Shown: positions 1 to 11,559 of the stretch, piece after piece
Numbering within the stretch: position 1 is the first letter of the stretch
Layout: the number at the start of each line of letters is the position of its first letter
NCBI GenBank assembly: GCA_035578155.1
Contig: JAPWDM010000001.1
Span: 5,460,172-5,524,171, forward strand
From: Brachynemurus nebulosus
Taxonomy: Eukaryota; Arthropoda; Insecta; Neuroptera; Myrmeleontidae
DNA length: 64,000 bases
Direction: 5' to 3'
Notes under the pieces: model-generated
What the model saw: the letters and a program-made list of their open reading frames with translations, nothing else
Told to the model about the DNA's origin: nothing
Database searches by the model: none
Made by a program: the position numbers and the translations under genes

Positions 1-139
1 TTTTTTTGTCTCGCACAGCGTCAAGTGGTTAGTTTTACTTATTTTTTTGAATTTGATTTTAAATCAATTTGCGCTAGATTATTGATTGCTGAGGTTGTTT
101 TTTGAAGTTTGGCGTGTTATTCAATCATTTATTTTTACA

Positions 140-1174
140 ATGCCAAGAATTCGACACCATATGGACGAAGCTACTGCTACCAGAGCCGTAACGATGATTG
201 GGGGTGGTCAATCTCAACGTTCCGTGGCTCTGTAGTTGGGTTGTTCACGAAAGGTTATTCAAAATGTTTGGAATCGGTATCAGCAGACCGGTAGAGTAAC
301 CCGGCGCCGTGGTTCAGGAAGAGTTCGTGCTACCACTGCCCGTGAAGACCATTACATTCGACTGTGTGCACGACGTGAGCCGACTGTTACCGCAGGTACT
401 CTGCAAAATCGCTTACATCGATCTACTGGTACTGTTGTCAGTAATCAGACCATACGAAATCGTTTGCATGAAGACCAACAACGTTCAAGAAGACCAGTAC
501 TCCGTACTAAACTGACCGGAGCGCATCGTGCAAACCGTTTAAGATTTGCACGTGAACACCTTGAATGGGGCTTGGAGGAATGACGTCACGTACTCTTCAC
601 GGATGAGTGCAAGGTAAAGTTTTTTAGTGATGATCGACGTGTAAGAGTGTGGAGAAGAAGTGGGGAAAGGTTTTCTGATCGTCACATTCATGAACGCGAC
701 AGATTTGGCGGTCCTAATGTCATGGTCTGGGGTGGAATTAGTTTGCAAAGCAAAACTGAGCTTGTTTTCCTGAACGAGGGTACTGTAACGGCTCAAAGTT
801 ACATCGAACAGGTTGTCAGACCCCATGTGATCCCCTTTGCACAACGAGCGGCCGACGGATTTATCCTGATGCAGGATAATGCCCGAGCGCATACCGCTCG
901 AGCGACGACAACTGTCCTTAGGGAGGCTATTATACAGGTTTTACCGTGGCCTGCAAATAGCCCTGACTTGAACCCAATAGAACATCTTTGGGATCAATTA
1001 AAACGGCGAGTCAGAGCAGCCGGAGAGGATGTGCACACCCAACAACAACTGATTAATGTCTTGAGAAGATGTTGGGAGGAGATTCCTGATGAAACCGTTA
1101 GGCATCTTATTGAAAGCATGCCGAGGAGGCTTCAAGAATGTGTTTTAAAAAGGGGAGGGCATACTCGATATTAA
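140..1174 (+). pseudogene. Tc1-type DD34E transposase, two in-frame stops
   Basis: Reading from the ATG at 140, one frame runs 344 codons to the stop at 1172-1174, the usual length for a Tc1 transposase. It is broken only by TAG at 233-235 and TGA at 581-583, with no frameshift. Visible in order: an N-terminal helix-turn-helix region (LGCSRKVIQNVWNRYQQTG just after the first stop), an arginine/glycine-rich linker (RRRGSGRVRATT), and the DDE catalytic core. The first Asp is in LFTDE (codon 602-604), the second in MQDNARAH (codon 875-877), and the Glu in NPIEHLW lies 34 residues later, so the triad is D,D34E. In related transposases a Trp usually precedes the first Asp block, so the TGA is plausibly TGG to TGA (inference). 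The enzyme would cut and paste its own element at TA sites in the nucleus. This copy cannot make full-length protein. The left terminus may lie outside the window. Confidence 0.93.
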
Positions 1175-1431
1175 ATCACCGAAAAGTTACATAATGTGTG
1201 CTTTTACTCAAAGCGTGAACGTTTGTTGATGACTGTAAAAATGACTATAAAAATGATAAAATCCTAAAAAAATGTAATTATGGATTAATTTTTTATTTAA
1301 TCTTATTAAAATTAATTTTATTTAGTAAAAAATTAGTTCCTTAATTAAATGTAAGCATATCTTATACTCTAACTTATATAAAAATAAACTTATGCAGCGA
1401 AACATGAGTGGCTCTTATTTTGTTTTGAGTA

Positions 1432-1432
<1 letters not shown>

Positions 1433-1512
<80 letters not shown>
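1433..1512. repeat. (TA)40 microsatellite
   Basis: Eighty bases of uninterrupted TA directly downstream of the Tc1 remnant. Tc1 elements insert at TA, so the tract may have grown from or served as target, but no right terminal repeat is recognisable. Confidence 0.97.
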
Positions 1513-1516
<4 letters not shown>

Positions 1517-1599
1517 TTATTTTTTTAATTCTCTATACAATAGTTAATAATATCCTTAATAGAGATTTAAAAAAATTTCATTGTTTATACTTGTTTTTT

Positions 1600-2530
1600 A
1601 TTGTTGATTTCACGCGCCCACAAGTCCGGTTGAAAAATAATAATTTCTTGCAATTGTTTAAATAATTTCGGTTTAAATAATATGGCCCCGAGTTGCCTCA
1701 TGGCAACATGCATTTATATCATCAGTAGGGTAATTTGAACAGGATCGTATAAAAAAATTTAGGTAGAATAGTTTTCGGTACGGATGCGCCGATCCTCCTG
1801 AACTAACTGAGGTAATCTCGAGAACTACCCAACCGATTTCAAAAACACCCTTTGCTCCAATATAGGCTACATTACAAAAGTTAAAATTATCCCCAGACCA
1901 AATTTGCTCAAACAGTATTAATACTCTAAAAAAATCAACGTGAATTTAGAGTTGTCACCTAGTGGACCCGGGAGCCCACAAAACGCAAAGATTAAACGGC
2001 CGGACAGATTTTAACTAAATTCTGCTCGTATATTATCGAAATTCCAAAATAAATTAACGCCAATTCAGATGTTCTTCAGAGCTCTGGGACTAAAATTATC
2101 AATATGGATATCTACGAAAAAGTTTCAAGGTATAAAAATCAAATACGCTATTTAAATACAAATATATCTACTTTAGGGTCATTAGGCGAGCGGAGTGAAA
2201 CACGACGAGGAATTGATTTTATAAAGAGTTTCAGAATATCTAATTTAAAAGTAATGTGACTTCAAAATTTACCCCTAGGACTAACAAATAAACAACTGAA
2301 CCGATCTTGACAATATTTTATAAAAAATTAGGTATGATTACGATTACTTTAGAGTCGTTAGACGAGCGAAGCCGAGTACTATAAATAACTGATTTTTTAC
2401 AGAATTTCAGGGAATTACAGGAATTACAAAAAACTAATTTTATCCATAATGCAAATAATTTTTCACAGGTGAAACCCATGAAAGTTCGGGTCGTGGCTAG
2501 TCAAGTATAAAACATGAATTTTTAATTCCG
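1600..2530. repeat. Degenerate repeat with two ~185-bp units
   Basis: A moderately GC-richer patch. The phrase 'tactttaggGTCATTAGGCGAGCGG' at about 2169 recurs as 'tactttagaGTCGTTAGACGAGCG' at about 2349, about 180 bp apart, with similar following sequence. The segment starts near a 'cacgcgcccacaag' block and ends near 'gttcgggtcgtggctag'. No coding capacity is seen. It is probably an old non-autonomous element, class unknown. Confidence 0.4.
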
Positions 2531-2583
2531 CGGTCTACGAATCTTATTATATTATGGTGATGACTTTAAACATTCATAAAAAC

Positions 2584-3217
2584 CAGTGGCGATTTTAGCG
2601 GGTAGCCCGGGTAGGCCCGGACTTACCCAAAAATTTTGAAAAAATAAAAAAAAAGCAAGAGGAAAATGATTAGGGCCCCAAAGTGGATTAATCTGCTCTG
2701 TTGACACTTTATGTCGAATGTTTAAAAACAATTCTTTAATACTGAGTAGATTTCTTTTAGCCTAGAACATTTTCACCGTTAGTTAGAATACCATTAGGTC
2801 GTGTAATATGAAATATCGTTTTTCGACCACTTAGTTGATTTTGTAATCCAGATAAATATTAACACTTTTCCTGTAGCTTTGAATTATTTTCGTCATTATC
2901 TGGAATAATATTAGGTCATGTAATATGAAATGTCGTTTTCCGACCACTTGGCTGACTATCTAATTCAGACAAATATCGACACTTTTTTAAGCATTAGAGA
3001 AATGTTTAAAAGCAATTCTATGATTTTAAATATAATTCTTGTAGTCCGGAATCATTTCCATTTCAAAGTAGTTTAATCCGTCCCTGGTTATATATAGGGT
3101 TCTTAATAAAAAAAATGTCCGCACCTTCAAGAAAAATGATACACATAATTTATGTATATATTTGCAATACAGAAAAATTTGGACCTACCCAAAATAAAAA
3201 CCCTAGAATCACCCCTG
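2584..3217. mobile_element. hAT-type non-autonomous element (634 bp)
   Basis: The left end reads CAGTGGCGATTTTAG; the right end reverse-complemented reads CAGGGGTGATTCTAG. It is flanked by ATAAAAAC (2576-2583) and ATAAAAAG (3218-3225), an 8-bp target duplication with one mismatch, as expected for hAT. Inside, an 'ATTAGGTCRTGTAATATGAAA' block occurs twice (about 2792 and 2912). Two internal '..AATC..C.CTG' ends (near 2702 and 3086) resemble the right end of the element at 9172-9493, so it may be composite. Short ORFs within are not credible. Confidence 0.8.
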
Positions 3218-3399
3218 ATAAAAAGAAAACTGAATTACAAAATATTTACTTTTCTGTTAAAAATAAAAAAATTTTTACATCAAAATCTGACGTTATATTT
3301 ATCCTGTTTTAGCTGTGGTATCTTCCCAACTATACTTTAATAAATACTAGACTTCTAAAATTACAAAAAAAATCCATTTTAAAAAAGTCTAGTAACAGA

Positions 3400-4680
3400 A
3401 GAAAACTGTAGGAGGCGCCTCCACAGCAACTTAACCAATGACAAATTCACATCAAAGTCACTTTCATAAATCTTGACTTGAGGGAAAAGAACTTGATGAT
3501 CCTATCAAATTTAACAAATTTGCATGCCTTAAAAACCTTAAATTAAATGATCAACTGATAAAATTATAACTGAATTATAAGTTTTCGAGATTGTACGTTC
3601 AAGGTCAGTCGATTTTTTAACAAAAACACGCTAGTTGGACCACTAAAAAAAGATTTCTATCGAAATTTCTTCTGTTTCATCATTTATCTTAATTTAAATC
3701 ATTTCCATAAACTTTAATTAGTGAAAAATTTCTTCCGTTGAGGGCGTCAATGTTTCAATGTCGTAAAAACCCTACGTGACGGGATAATAGAATAACGAAA
3801 CTGAAAGCGAATTTTTTACTAAAATTAGGTGAGTAGAACCACTACAATAAAAAAGGACTTTTGTCGACATCATTTATATATTTTGACCCCGAGCTGACCC
3901 CGAGTGGTTAAGTGACTTCGCTCTTGTCTGGTAGATCGTGAATTCAGCACCGGTCGAAGGAGATACATCATCATCAAAATTACCATATCGCACTTTAATT
4001 ATTATCAATAACCATTCCAACAGCAAAAATAATAGCACATTACACCAAAAATGATGCATATCACCTTAGTTATGGCGCATCTTTATTATTTAAAGGAAAA
4101 AAATTTATATATTTTGACACGAAAATTCGTTATTTTGGTAGCAAAAATGAGAATTTTACATCCAAATTACCTTGATACAACTGATTTCCCTAATTGAAAT
4201 CACTTCTATAAACTATTATTTAAGGAAACAAATTTCTTTACCATGATGACGTCACCAAATTCACTAAAATTTTTCAGTGCCTAGAAAAAAATAGAAACTG
4301 GAAAAAACGTAAAAGGTTTGCAAAGTTGTCTTTTTCTTTCTCATCAGAATCAGGCAAACAGGATCACTAGAAGAAAGACTTCTGTCAAATCACTAATAAA
4401 TTCTAAATGGAATTTCGTAATTTTAAAAGCAATCATTTTAACCAGGCAAAACTAGATAATCACTTCCAGGAAGTTTAATTTAGAAAAAAATTACTAATTT
4501 GAGGAGGTATCTGGATCTACTAAAATGTTTCAGTGCCTTAAACGTCCTAAATAAAACAAATAAATTGAGAAATTGGAAGCGTCTTATGAGTTTTCGAAAT
4601 CGTTATTTTCATTTTTAATAAAATTAGGTACCAACCTCACCCTGAGTGGAGATAGATTCCAATTTTATTGTGGTTTTTAC
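3400..4680. repeat. Degenerate tandem repeat, about four units
   Basis: Four diverged paragraphs share the order 'cactt(c/t)..ataaa', 'aggaaa..aaatttct', 'ttcagtgcct(t)a' and 'gttttcgagattgt'. Anchors lie near 3463, 3700, 4190 and 4450. Unit length is irregular because of indels and an inserted SINE-like piece at 3893-4050. Nothing codes here. Confidence 0.4.
3893..4050 (+). mobile_element. tRNA-derived SINE fragment
   Basis: The segment from about 3896 to 3962 looks like a decayed class II tRNA head: 'CCCGAGTGGTTAAGTGAC' fits a pol III A box, and 'GTGAATTCAGCACCGGTC' sits where the B box should be. A non-tRNA AT-rich body follows. The head does not fold as a functional tRNA, because the B box lacks GTTCGA. 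It is an isolated copy inside the tandem repeat above. Confidence 0.45.
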
Positions 4681-5786
4681 CTGTAAGTAACACTTACGTC
4701 TTACAAACTTTTTAAAAGTTTAATTGAGTTATTGGATACTGTTGAAAATGTATGTTTTCAAAAATAAAAATAATATCTAAAATATTAGATTATTTTTAGT
4801 TAACATAATATGTAGCGAGAATACTTGAATGGTGCAATATGTTGTAATACTCAGACACTATTTTTTATTTCCGTGCAAAAAATTTTTATTATGAGAAAAG
4901 AAAATCCAATAATACTCAAATGGTTTTAATAGGAAAAATTTTTCTTTAGTAATATACACCAACAACAACAATTCAAATAACAATTCTGTCATACTAAAAG
5001 CTTGTTTATAAATTTTTTGTTTTCATTTCAAGTTGTATCGTTAAAAGTCAACAAACTTTATTGTAGTCTTTTTTTTTAAAAGTTGTCAAGCCATCATGAT
5101 AATTTGTGATACAGTTAAGAAATAAACACTTAAGGATAAGCAAAACGCGTTTTTAAATGTTATCAATCAATATTATCAATTAACATCAATAAATGAGTGT
5201 TTTTTCTAAACTTTAGACTTTTCTTAAAAAAGTTTCTAAAAAAATTTCCCATTCTGAATAAACGTACATAGATAGTTAGATAAAGATAAATATATTTTCA
5301 GAAAAATCTCGCTTATTTTGTTTATTTGCTACAGTCTAATATTCAAAATTTAGAAATACAGAGGAAATATTGTTTTTTAAATTTTATTCTTATACAACTG
5401 TTATAACTATGTTATAAATAAATTCATACTGTTCAAATTATTAAATTATATAAATATAAATTTCATTGCTATGCGGTATTTATACATATTTGTATTACAG
5501 AATGACATAAAATAATTTTATAAAGATAATAAAATAACTAATTAAAAATTGACTTATTTCTCACTATTAACTAGTGGAATTATTTTTGATTTAATTACAG
5601 CATACAGATGTAATTATTTACATTGTTTATAAGATTTAAAAATTGTTGATAAAACCAAAAGTGTACGCCTCGCTAGCTGTTATAATAGAAGGTGTTATTC
5701 AGACTAACCAATTAACTACTAGAAACGACTATAATATTACGGTGGCGACGGTGGCTATGGACTGAACTACTTAAGGAACAGAGAGT
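4681..5786. other. AT-rich DNA, nothing recognised
   Basis: Stop codons are dense in all frames, and I see no terminal repeats or splice-bounded open segments. Confidence 0.6.
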
Positions 5787-5794
5787 ACCACAAG

Positions 5795-6379
5795 TAGAGA
5801 TGATCGATATATCGATAACTGTTATTTTGTAACTAGTATAAAAAGATAACAGTTTTCGTCAATAACTGGAATACCCAGTAACTGGTTACTTAAATAAATC
5901 CCTTGGAAATATCGATAACATAGGTCAATATTAATATATTCGAAAGCAACGATCACAGTAATTTATTTTGACCACCAACGGAGAATTTCAAAATAATAAC
6001 GCCCCAGGCAAGTTACACATTTTCTATTGTAGCACATTTAAAAAACCCTTAAAAATGAACAATTGTCTATTGTACAGTTATCTATTTATATTTGTAATTT
6101 TGTATCCATAAAATTGTTAAAATTGTGTATATAAAGCCTAAATCCTTGTATAGACAAGTATTTGAACAGATATTGCAGATTAATTAGTATCCGTCAGTAT
6201 TATAGATCTGTGCATATTTCACTAACAGAATCGTTTATACGCATATGGAATATCTTACAATATGTTAAAATATCCAAATACCATACCAGTTATTATAATA
6301 ACTGTTATTTAACAGTTACTTTTCAGTAACTGTTATTACAATAACAGTTATTAGAAAATAACCGTTTAGCTCATCTCTA
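5795..6379. mobile_element. hAT-type MITE with TAGAG termini (585 bp)
   Basis: The left end is TAGAGATGATCGATA and the right end reverse-complemented is TAGAGATGAGCTAAACGG. It is flanked by a perfect 8-bp duplication, ACCACAAG, at 5787-5794 and 6380-6387. Subterminal regions carry many 'ATAACTGTTAT' and 'CAGTTACT' motifs in both orientations, which could be transposase-binding repeats. There is no transposase ORF, so it depended on an enzyme elsewhere. Confidence 0.92.
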
Positions 6380-6387
6380 ACCACAAG

Positions 6388-7014
6388 TATGTGTGTATAA
6401 TAAGAGGAGTATATAGCAGAGTAGTTCCAATTACATTTTTCCCTTCTACTCTGATAATTGACGAATCGGTCAAAAATTATAAGCTGTAGTGTGTTTCCGT
6501 CCATACCTTAATGTATGTCGTTTTTTTTTTTTGAAGACAAATTAAGGTTATTAAAACTTTAAAGAAAAAAAAAGAGTAAGGGAGTCTTTCCAGAAAACTA
6601 AATTAAAAGTTGATTTTTTGAGAAATTTCCGAAAAATCCAAGACTGACACGTTAGTTGACAATAAAGCACACATCGGCAGAATACACAATATCCTCTACA
6701 GTAGAGGTTTCTAGAGCGTGCACCGCGGGTCTCACTAAAAAAAAGAAAATAAGGTTTATAGTTTTTGGTATAAAATATAACATATTTGGGATGAATCTCA
6801 TATTGGTTTGTATTAAGCACAGATTAGAGAAATTAAGTGTACAATTCTGTACATATAAAAATCTGTCGTTCGTAGGGTGCAATGTTGTGTTAATTTACAC
6901 CGCTTCTGATTTAGTCTGTTATTGTTCGTCACAGGGTTTACGTCGTAACTAGTATCATTGTTTTTTTAATCAACTCGTGAAATTTAAACAGAAAAAAATT
7001 TGAAGTGTGTCGTA
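6388..7014. other. AT-rich DNA
   Basis: No repeat is recognised apart from the low-confidence exon-like segment on the minus strand at 6652-6734. Confidence 0.5.
6652..6734 (-). other. Possible terminal exon (weak)
   Basis: Read on the minus strand, a long T-rich tract ending in TTTTTTTTAG abuts a short open frame translating to RPAVHALETSTVEDIVYS followed by ADVCFIVN and a TAA stop. The tract is a good splice-acceptor sequence, and the local composition is less AT-rich than its surroundings. There is no polyadenylation signal close downstream and I recognise no protein family. It could equally be chance. Confidence 0.2.
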
Positions 7015-7085
7015 TTTAAGCGTAAAAATTCTATTAATAGATTTGAGCGTTACTTTATGGTATTCCATATTTGTAAATCATAAAC
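7015..7085 (-). repeat. Dispersed repeat, copy matching 25318-25390
   Basis: Reverse-complemented, this reads 'ATTTACAAATATGGAATACCA' followed by 'TAACGCTCAA.TCTATTAATA', which matches 25318-25390 over about 65 bp with few differences. A second block near 7090-7120 resembles 25985-26010. The family is unknown. Confidence 0.55.
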
Positions 7086-7419
7086 AATTATTTTACTTCG
7101 CAAAAATACCACATTTATTTTGAAACTGTGACAATATTGTTTTGAACCGTCAGTTCATTTTCAAACAGAATAAATATTACATTCGTTACATGCCTTATAT
7201 ACTAATTTTATCTACCTATACTTATTAAAGGGGAGTGGTCTGTGATGTGGAAGTGGAAGGGGTGGGAGTGATAGAAGAATCCAAAAATCAAGAAAAACAA
7301 GATTACATTACATGTGACAAGAGGCAAACAAACACGTGGAAAAAGATTGAACTTGAAAATGACAAAAAGACAATATTACAGTGAATACAGTTTTAAACAG
7401 AAATTAAAATTTAAATAAG

Positions 7420-8100
7420 TTATAATATTGAAAATAAAGTTGAACTGTAAATATCGGTGTAATCATTTAAAAGGTGATCGGAGCTATGTTTATTTATTTC
7501 TATTGCTTCTAGGATTGTTAACTTCTGTTCTCTGCTTGCCTCGTGTAACACAGTAATTTCCCGTTCTGGTGTGTGTCCGGTGTCTATTAAGTGCCTCGTA
7601 AAAGCAGAGTCGGTTTTCTTATTTCTATATGACCTAAAATGCTCTGCTCTCCGGGTTTCAAAGTTTCTGCCAGTTTGACCGATGTAAAAACCATTACAAT
7701 CTTGGCAGTTTAATTTGTAGACATCCGATTTTTTAAGTTTATCAATTTTTGTTTTATTGTTATATATTAAATTTCCTAGATTAAAGCCTGATTTAAATGC
7801 TATATTTATGTTTAATTTTGCTAGAACTTTTTTAATGTTATCTGATATTTTACTAAAATATGTTATAGTTTTAAAGTTAGTTTTTGGTTCCGGTTTAACA
7901 GAGGGGTAAATTTCTTTTAAGATTTGTTTAAATTCTTTCTTAGCTATTAATTTATCGATTAGGTTTGAATTGTATCCGTTATTATTCGCTATTATTTTAA
8001 TATTATTTATTTCTTTTTTAAAATTTCCTTCCGACAAAGGTATATTAAACGCGCGGTGGATCATTGAATTGTAGGCTGCGACGTTATGTTTGCTGTGACT
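7420..8100 (-). pseudogene. Penelope-like element: RT thumb plus GIY-YIG endonuclease, 5'-truncated
   Basis: The open frame reads from codon 8098-8100 to TAA at 7420-7422; residues are numbered from the Met at 8064. The N-terminal part (KHNVAAYNSMIHRAF, then NNNGYNSNLIDKLI near 28-40) matches the linker and thumb after the RT core of Penelope elements. Residues 114-200 form a GIY-YIG endonuclease: VY at 115-116, CxxC at 120/123, YIG at 127-129, Arg133, His142, His158 and His164, and Glu186 in LEAIE. The paired Cys and His residues are the zinc-binding signature of EN-plus Penelope elements. The protein would nick DNA and prime reverse transcription. An in-frame TAA lies just before 8100 and the RT catalytic domain is absent, so this is a 5'-truncated copy, though its endonuclease part has no stop or frameshift. 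Confidence 0.9.
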
Positions 8101-9163
8101 TTATATATGCGCCACTTGTTGAATTTTTTTTTCAAATGAGGGAGGGTTTCAAATATAAAATTTTGTTTTTGAAACATTCATTACTCTTCCCTGTGGGGGG
8201 AGGGGACCCTTTTTCATAAGTTTTTAAGCGTTTACAAGGAACGCCATATCTCAAAAAATAATGAATATTTCTTAAATATTTTTTCATTATTTTATTCCTA
8301 AAGGACCTGTCCATAAAGCTGAGTATGGCTTTCAGGTAATTTTAAAAATTAACTATAAAATTGTAATTCCAAACTTCTAAAAATTATAAAACCCAATTTT
8401 TTATTTTAAAAAAATGTTTAAAAATAGTTACAATTGTTCAAACGGAAAAAGCATACTTCACTTTATGCGCAATATATTTATGAATAAAATTTTAAAAAAA
8501 TTAAGTCTCTATCTTTTCCAGAACTTGAGATATGATTTTACTTGTCGGAAAAAACACAACTTTCGGGAAACGGTAAAAAACAAAAATAATAACAAAAGAA
8601 GCGGTTTACTCACTGTTTATTAAAACTCTCCAGCCCCATACATTGTCCCCTCTTGTTCCTTTTTCTTTTCTTCATCCTGAAGATTCTTCATCTTCAAGTA
8701 GTTATATTACTGATCAAATCGCGAGGCGGGGGGAGGCTAGCGTTGGCTGCAAGGAAGCAGCAACTTGGCTGTGCAGCGGCTCACAGATAAATATTTTTCT
8801 ATTTTTTTGACCATGTTTATATATCACCGTGTTTGTAAAGAACCACAGAACAAAATAAAAACAAAAAACGAGATTCGAAAAAAGTCAGTTTATTAGCCGT
8901 TTCTGGCGTGAACTCCCCCCTTAAGAAGCTTGACTATTAATTCAAAGTGGCTGCGAATATTACCATATTCCATTCTAAAAAAGTATGTTAATCCCCATTC
9001 GGAGACGGTAGAAGTTAGAAATATTTTATCAAGACTATTATATTATTAATATTTGTTATGTATTATCAAAAACTTAATATAGGATAACTATAATTTTTAA
9101 ATACATTAGTGACCGCAATGCTTTGTTCTTTTAACATTATTCTAAAATATTTTCACTTATAGA
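8101..9163. other. Mostly unannotatable, some GC-richer patches
   Basis: G-runs at 8140-8210, 8728-8770 and 8920-8935 resemble terminal pieces of old DNA elements ('cattactcttccctgtgggg', 'ggcgtgaactcccccc'), but no pair or TSD can be fixed. Short ORFs here look like chance. Confidence 0.4.
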
Positions 9164-9171
9164 CAGATAAC

Positions 9172-9493
9172 CAGGACCGAATTATCGCATAGACAAATGG
9201 GATAAATGTCTAGGACCCGATTTTTTGCATGGCCCGGTCAAACTGTCTTATGTAGAATATTTAAATATGAAAGTAAATTTGATTTTCCTTTGTTCGTCAA
9301 GGGTTTCTTTGGTCATTTTTGGTTAATAATTTGAGAACTGGTATGTCAAGGTCACGAGGTCTTGAGAGGTACGTTTTCTTTGCTCATCAATAAAATTCAG
9401 AAGAGAAAAGTCGGAAAAAAAGGAAAAATTGGTAAACCTAAAGTCCGGTAATAAGAAGATGTCTAGGACCCCAAAGTGAATAATCCGGCCCTG
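9172..9493. mobile_element. hAT-type MITE (322 bp)
   Basis: The left end is CAGGACCGAATTATC; the right end reverse-complemented is CAGGGCCGGATTATTC. A perfect 8-bp TSD, CAGATAAC, lies at 9164-9171 and 9494-9501. The subterminal block 'GTCTAGGACCC' occurs at both ends but in direct orientation. Fragments of the same family appear inside the element at 2584-3217. Confidence 0.93.
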
Positions 9494-9501
9494 CAGATAA
9501 C

Positions 9502-10793
9502 AAATAATATAAACATAAACCAAACAGAATTTGTAGAAACTTTGTATTTCTATTGTATATCGAAGTTACATATAAAACTTGAAATCTCTAGTGGAAAATA
9601 TAAAGAAAATTAATTTTTTTCATTATTGTTTATAATTACCTTCTTTAGTACCAGGGTATCCAAATTGTAGAGTCCATCTGTAAAGATGTACTGTAATTGA
9701 ACGTATGATGTGCTTTCAAACTTCCTAGAACAACTAGCGCTACTAGTAGATAAAAATTAAACTTACTTAAAATACTGTGAGATCTCTTCATTTTTATCAT
9801 GATAATATATTTATGTATGTACGTCCAACTAACTATACGTATACATATTTTCAGAGGCAGACTTTAAAGCTTAAACACTAACCAGTATAACGTCCGTTAA
9901 TATTACTTGCAAATACAAATAGATGTCACTACGGAAATTAAAAGTGTCAGAAATTTCATTTTATTCTGGAACAATCTACAATAGAAAAGTATTGTTGGCA
10001 ATCGTTTATTGTGCTTTAAAAATTGTTAATTATTTTTTAACTTTCGATTGATTTTACTCATAATTACAACATGGAGAGATATTGGGGCTTTTTTACAATT
10101 TTTTGTTTTTGTTTTTATGTATCTGATGTATTTCTATTAACAAAAATATATATTAATCAGCTGTCAATTTGGAGAAAAAATATTTGTAGAAATTACAAAA
10201 GATCTAATCTTATTATTTAATTTCAGATTTTATAAAGAAAAAAAAAGACTGGTTGGAATTTAACTGAATTTAATTTAATTTTGATGTCAAATAAAGTTAT
10301 TTACCTGCGCCTTCACCATTCTATTAAACATGATTAAAATTTTACTAAGTCGTTACTAGAGGTAATTTTAAAGAATGCAAGAAAAATGTATAATTTATAA
10401 TATCTATTGTAGCTGAACCGAAGAAACAAAATAATATACGAATTTTATATTACACTATAACTTTTTATTTACTTTAGAAATTCAATCAAAAAATCTCGAC
10501 CAGAAACATCCTCAAAGGTTTTTATTTTATTTTATTTTATTCATTTTTTTTGTCTATCTGTTCTATACTAGTAAGAAAGTCACAGAAAATTACAATGTTT
10601 TAACATTTGAAAATTCTTTTTCAAATACATTCTATGGAAAACATGAAAAGTAATGTCAAGCCTGAAAAATGGCATGGTTTAAAAAGATAATTAAAAGTAC
10701 CTACTGCTGAAATAAAAGAAAAAAGTAAAATAGGTAATTTTCAAAAATGTTTTTTTTTTTTATTATTGCCAATTCACTATGAAATCAATTATG
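9502..10793. other. AT-rich DNA, nothing recognised
   Basis: Contains only short simple-sequence patches, for example TTTTA repeats near 10521-10545. Confidence 0.6.
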
Positions 10794-10801
10794 CACACCT
10801 G

Positions 10802-10965
10802 CAGTGCTGGATTTACACTAGGGGCACGCGGGGCTAATGCCTCAGGCGGCAAAATTTGGAATTTTGGTTTCACTTATTTTCTGTAGAAAAAAGTTTTTTT
10901 ACGGAAAGGAAGGGGCGGCATTTTTCAGGGTGCAAAGGACGGTACTTATGGTAAATCTGGTCCTG
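10802..10965. mobile_element. hAT-type MITE (164 bp), same family as 61843-62070
   Basis: The left end is CAGTGCTGGATTTACAC; the right end reverse-complemented is CAGGACCAGATTTACC. Flanks CACACCTG (10794-10801) and CATGCCTG (10966-10973) match at 6 of 8 positions, an aged TSD. The body ('GGCGGCAAAATTTGGAA', 'GGGGCGGCATTTTTCA') aligns in inverse orientation with the element at 61843-62070. Confidence 0.85.
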
Positions 10966-11389
10966 CATGCCTGTAAAAAGTAGCTTCTTTGCATTTATGT
11001 TACTGAGTAGTAGCTCTAAAATAAATTAAAGAAATTATGACATTTTTTTTATAAAAATTAAAACAAATTTTACAAAAATCGGTGTAGGTACTTATCTTGA
11101 AGTGTAGTAATGTTGAAAAAAATGTTTCTGCAAAAATTTAAAGAGATTTTTTTAATCAAAATCTGTCTCCATTCTATACAAAATTTAAATAGCTCAAGGC
11201 AAAAAATATTTTAAAAAATTTTCCCAATAAACAATATTATATAAATATATGTACAATACTAATCAAACGACTCTTTTTTTTAATATATACCTAAATATCT
11301 ACTACAATAAAATATAATATTCAGCGATTACCTGGACAATTTTCTAGAAAATATGCCTATAACATAATATTTTAAAACAATTCAGAATT

Positions 11390-11510
11390 TTTCATTGAAA
11401 AAGACAAATAAGATTATGATATTGAAAATTATAACATTGCGCATCAAAATCGTTGTGGTGATGTCAGGCAACACAGTAATGACGTCAGAGAAATACAACG
11501 TTCGAGCATG
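11390..11510 (+). repeat. Inverted-pair repeat, left copy (TGACGTCA family)
   Basis: 'TTTCATTGAAAAAGACA' near 11390 and 'GTGATGTCAGGCAACACAG' followed by TGACGTCA (11480-11487) recur in reverse complement at 13995-14130 with indels. This suggests diverged arms of an element or two insertions in opposite orientation. Confidence 0.5.
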
Positions 11511-11559
11511 GAAACAGTGCGGGGTGATGAAACGGCAAGAAGAAATATGAATGCACATT

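Noticed and set aside
1..1430. Complete Tc1 element with both terminal repeats
   Set aside because: I compared the first 140 bases with the sequence after 1174 and found no convincing inverted pair; the left end probably lies outside the window.
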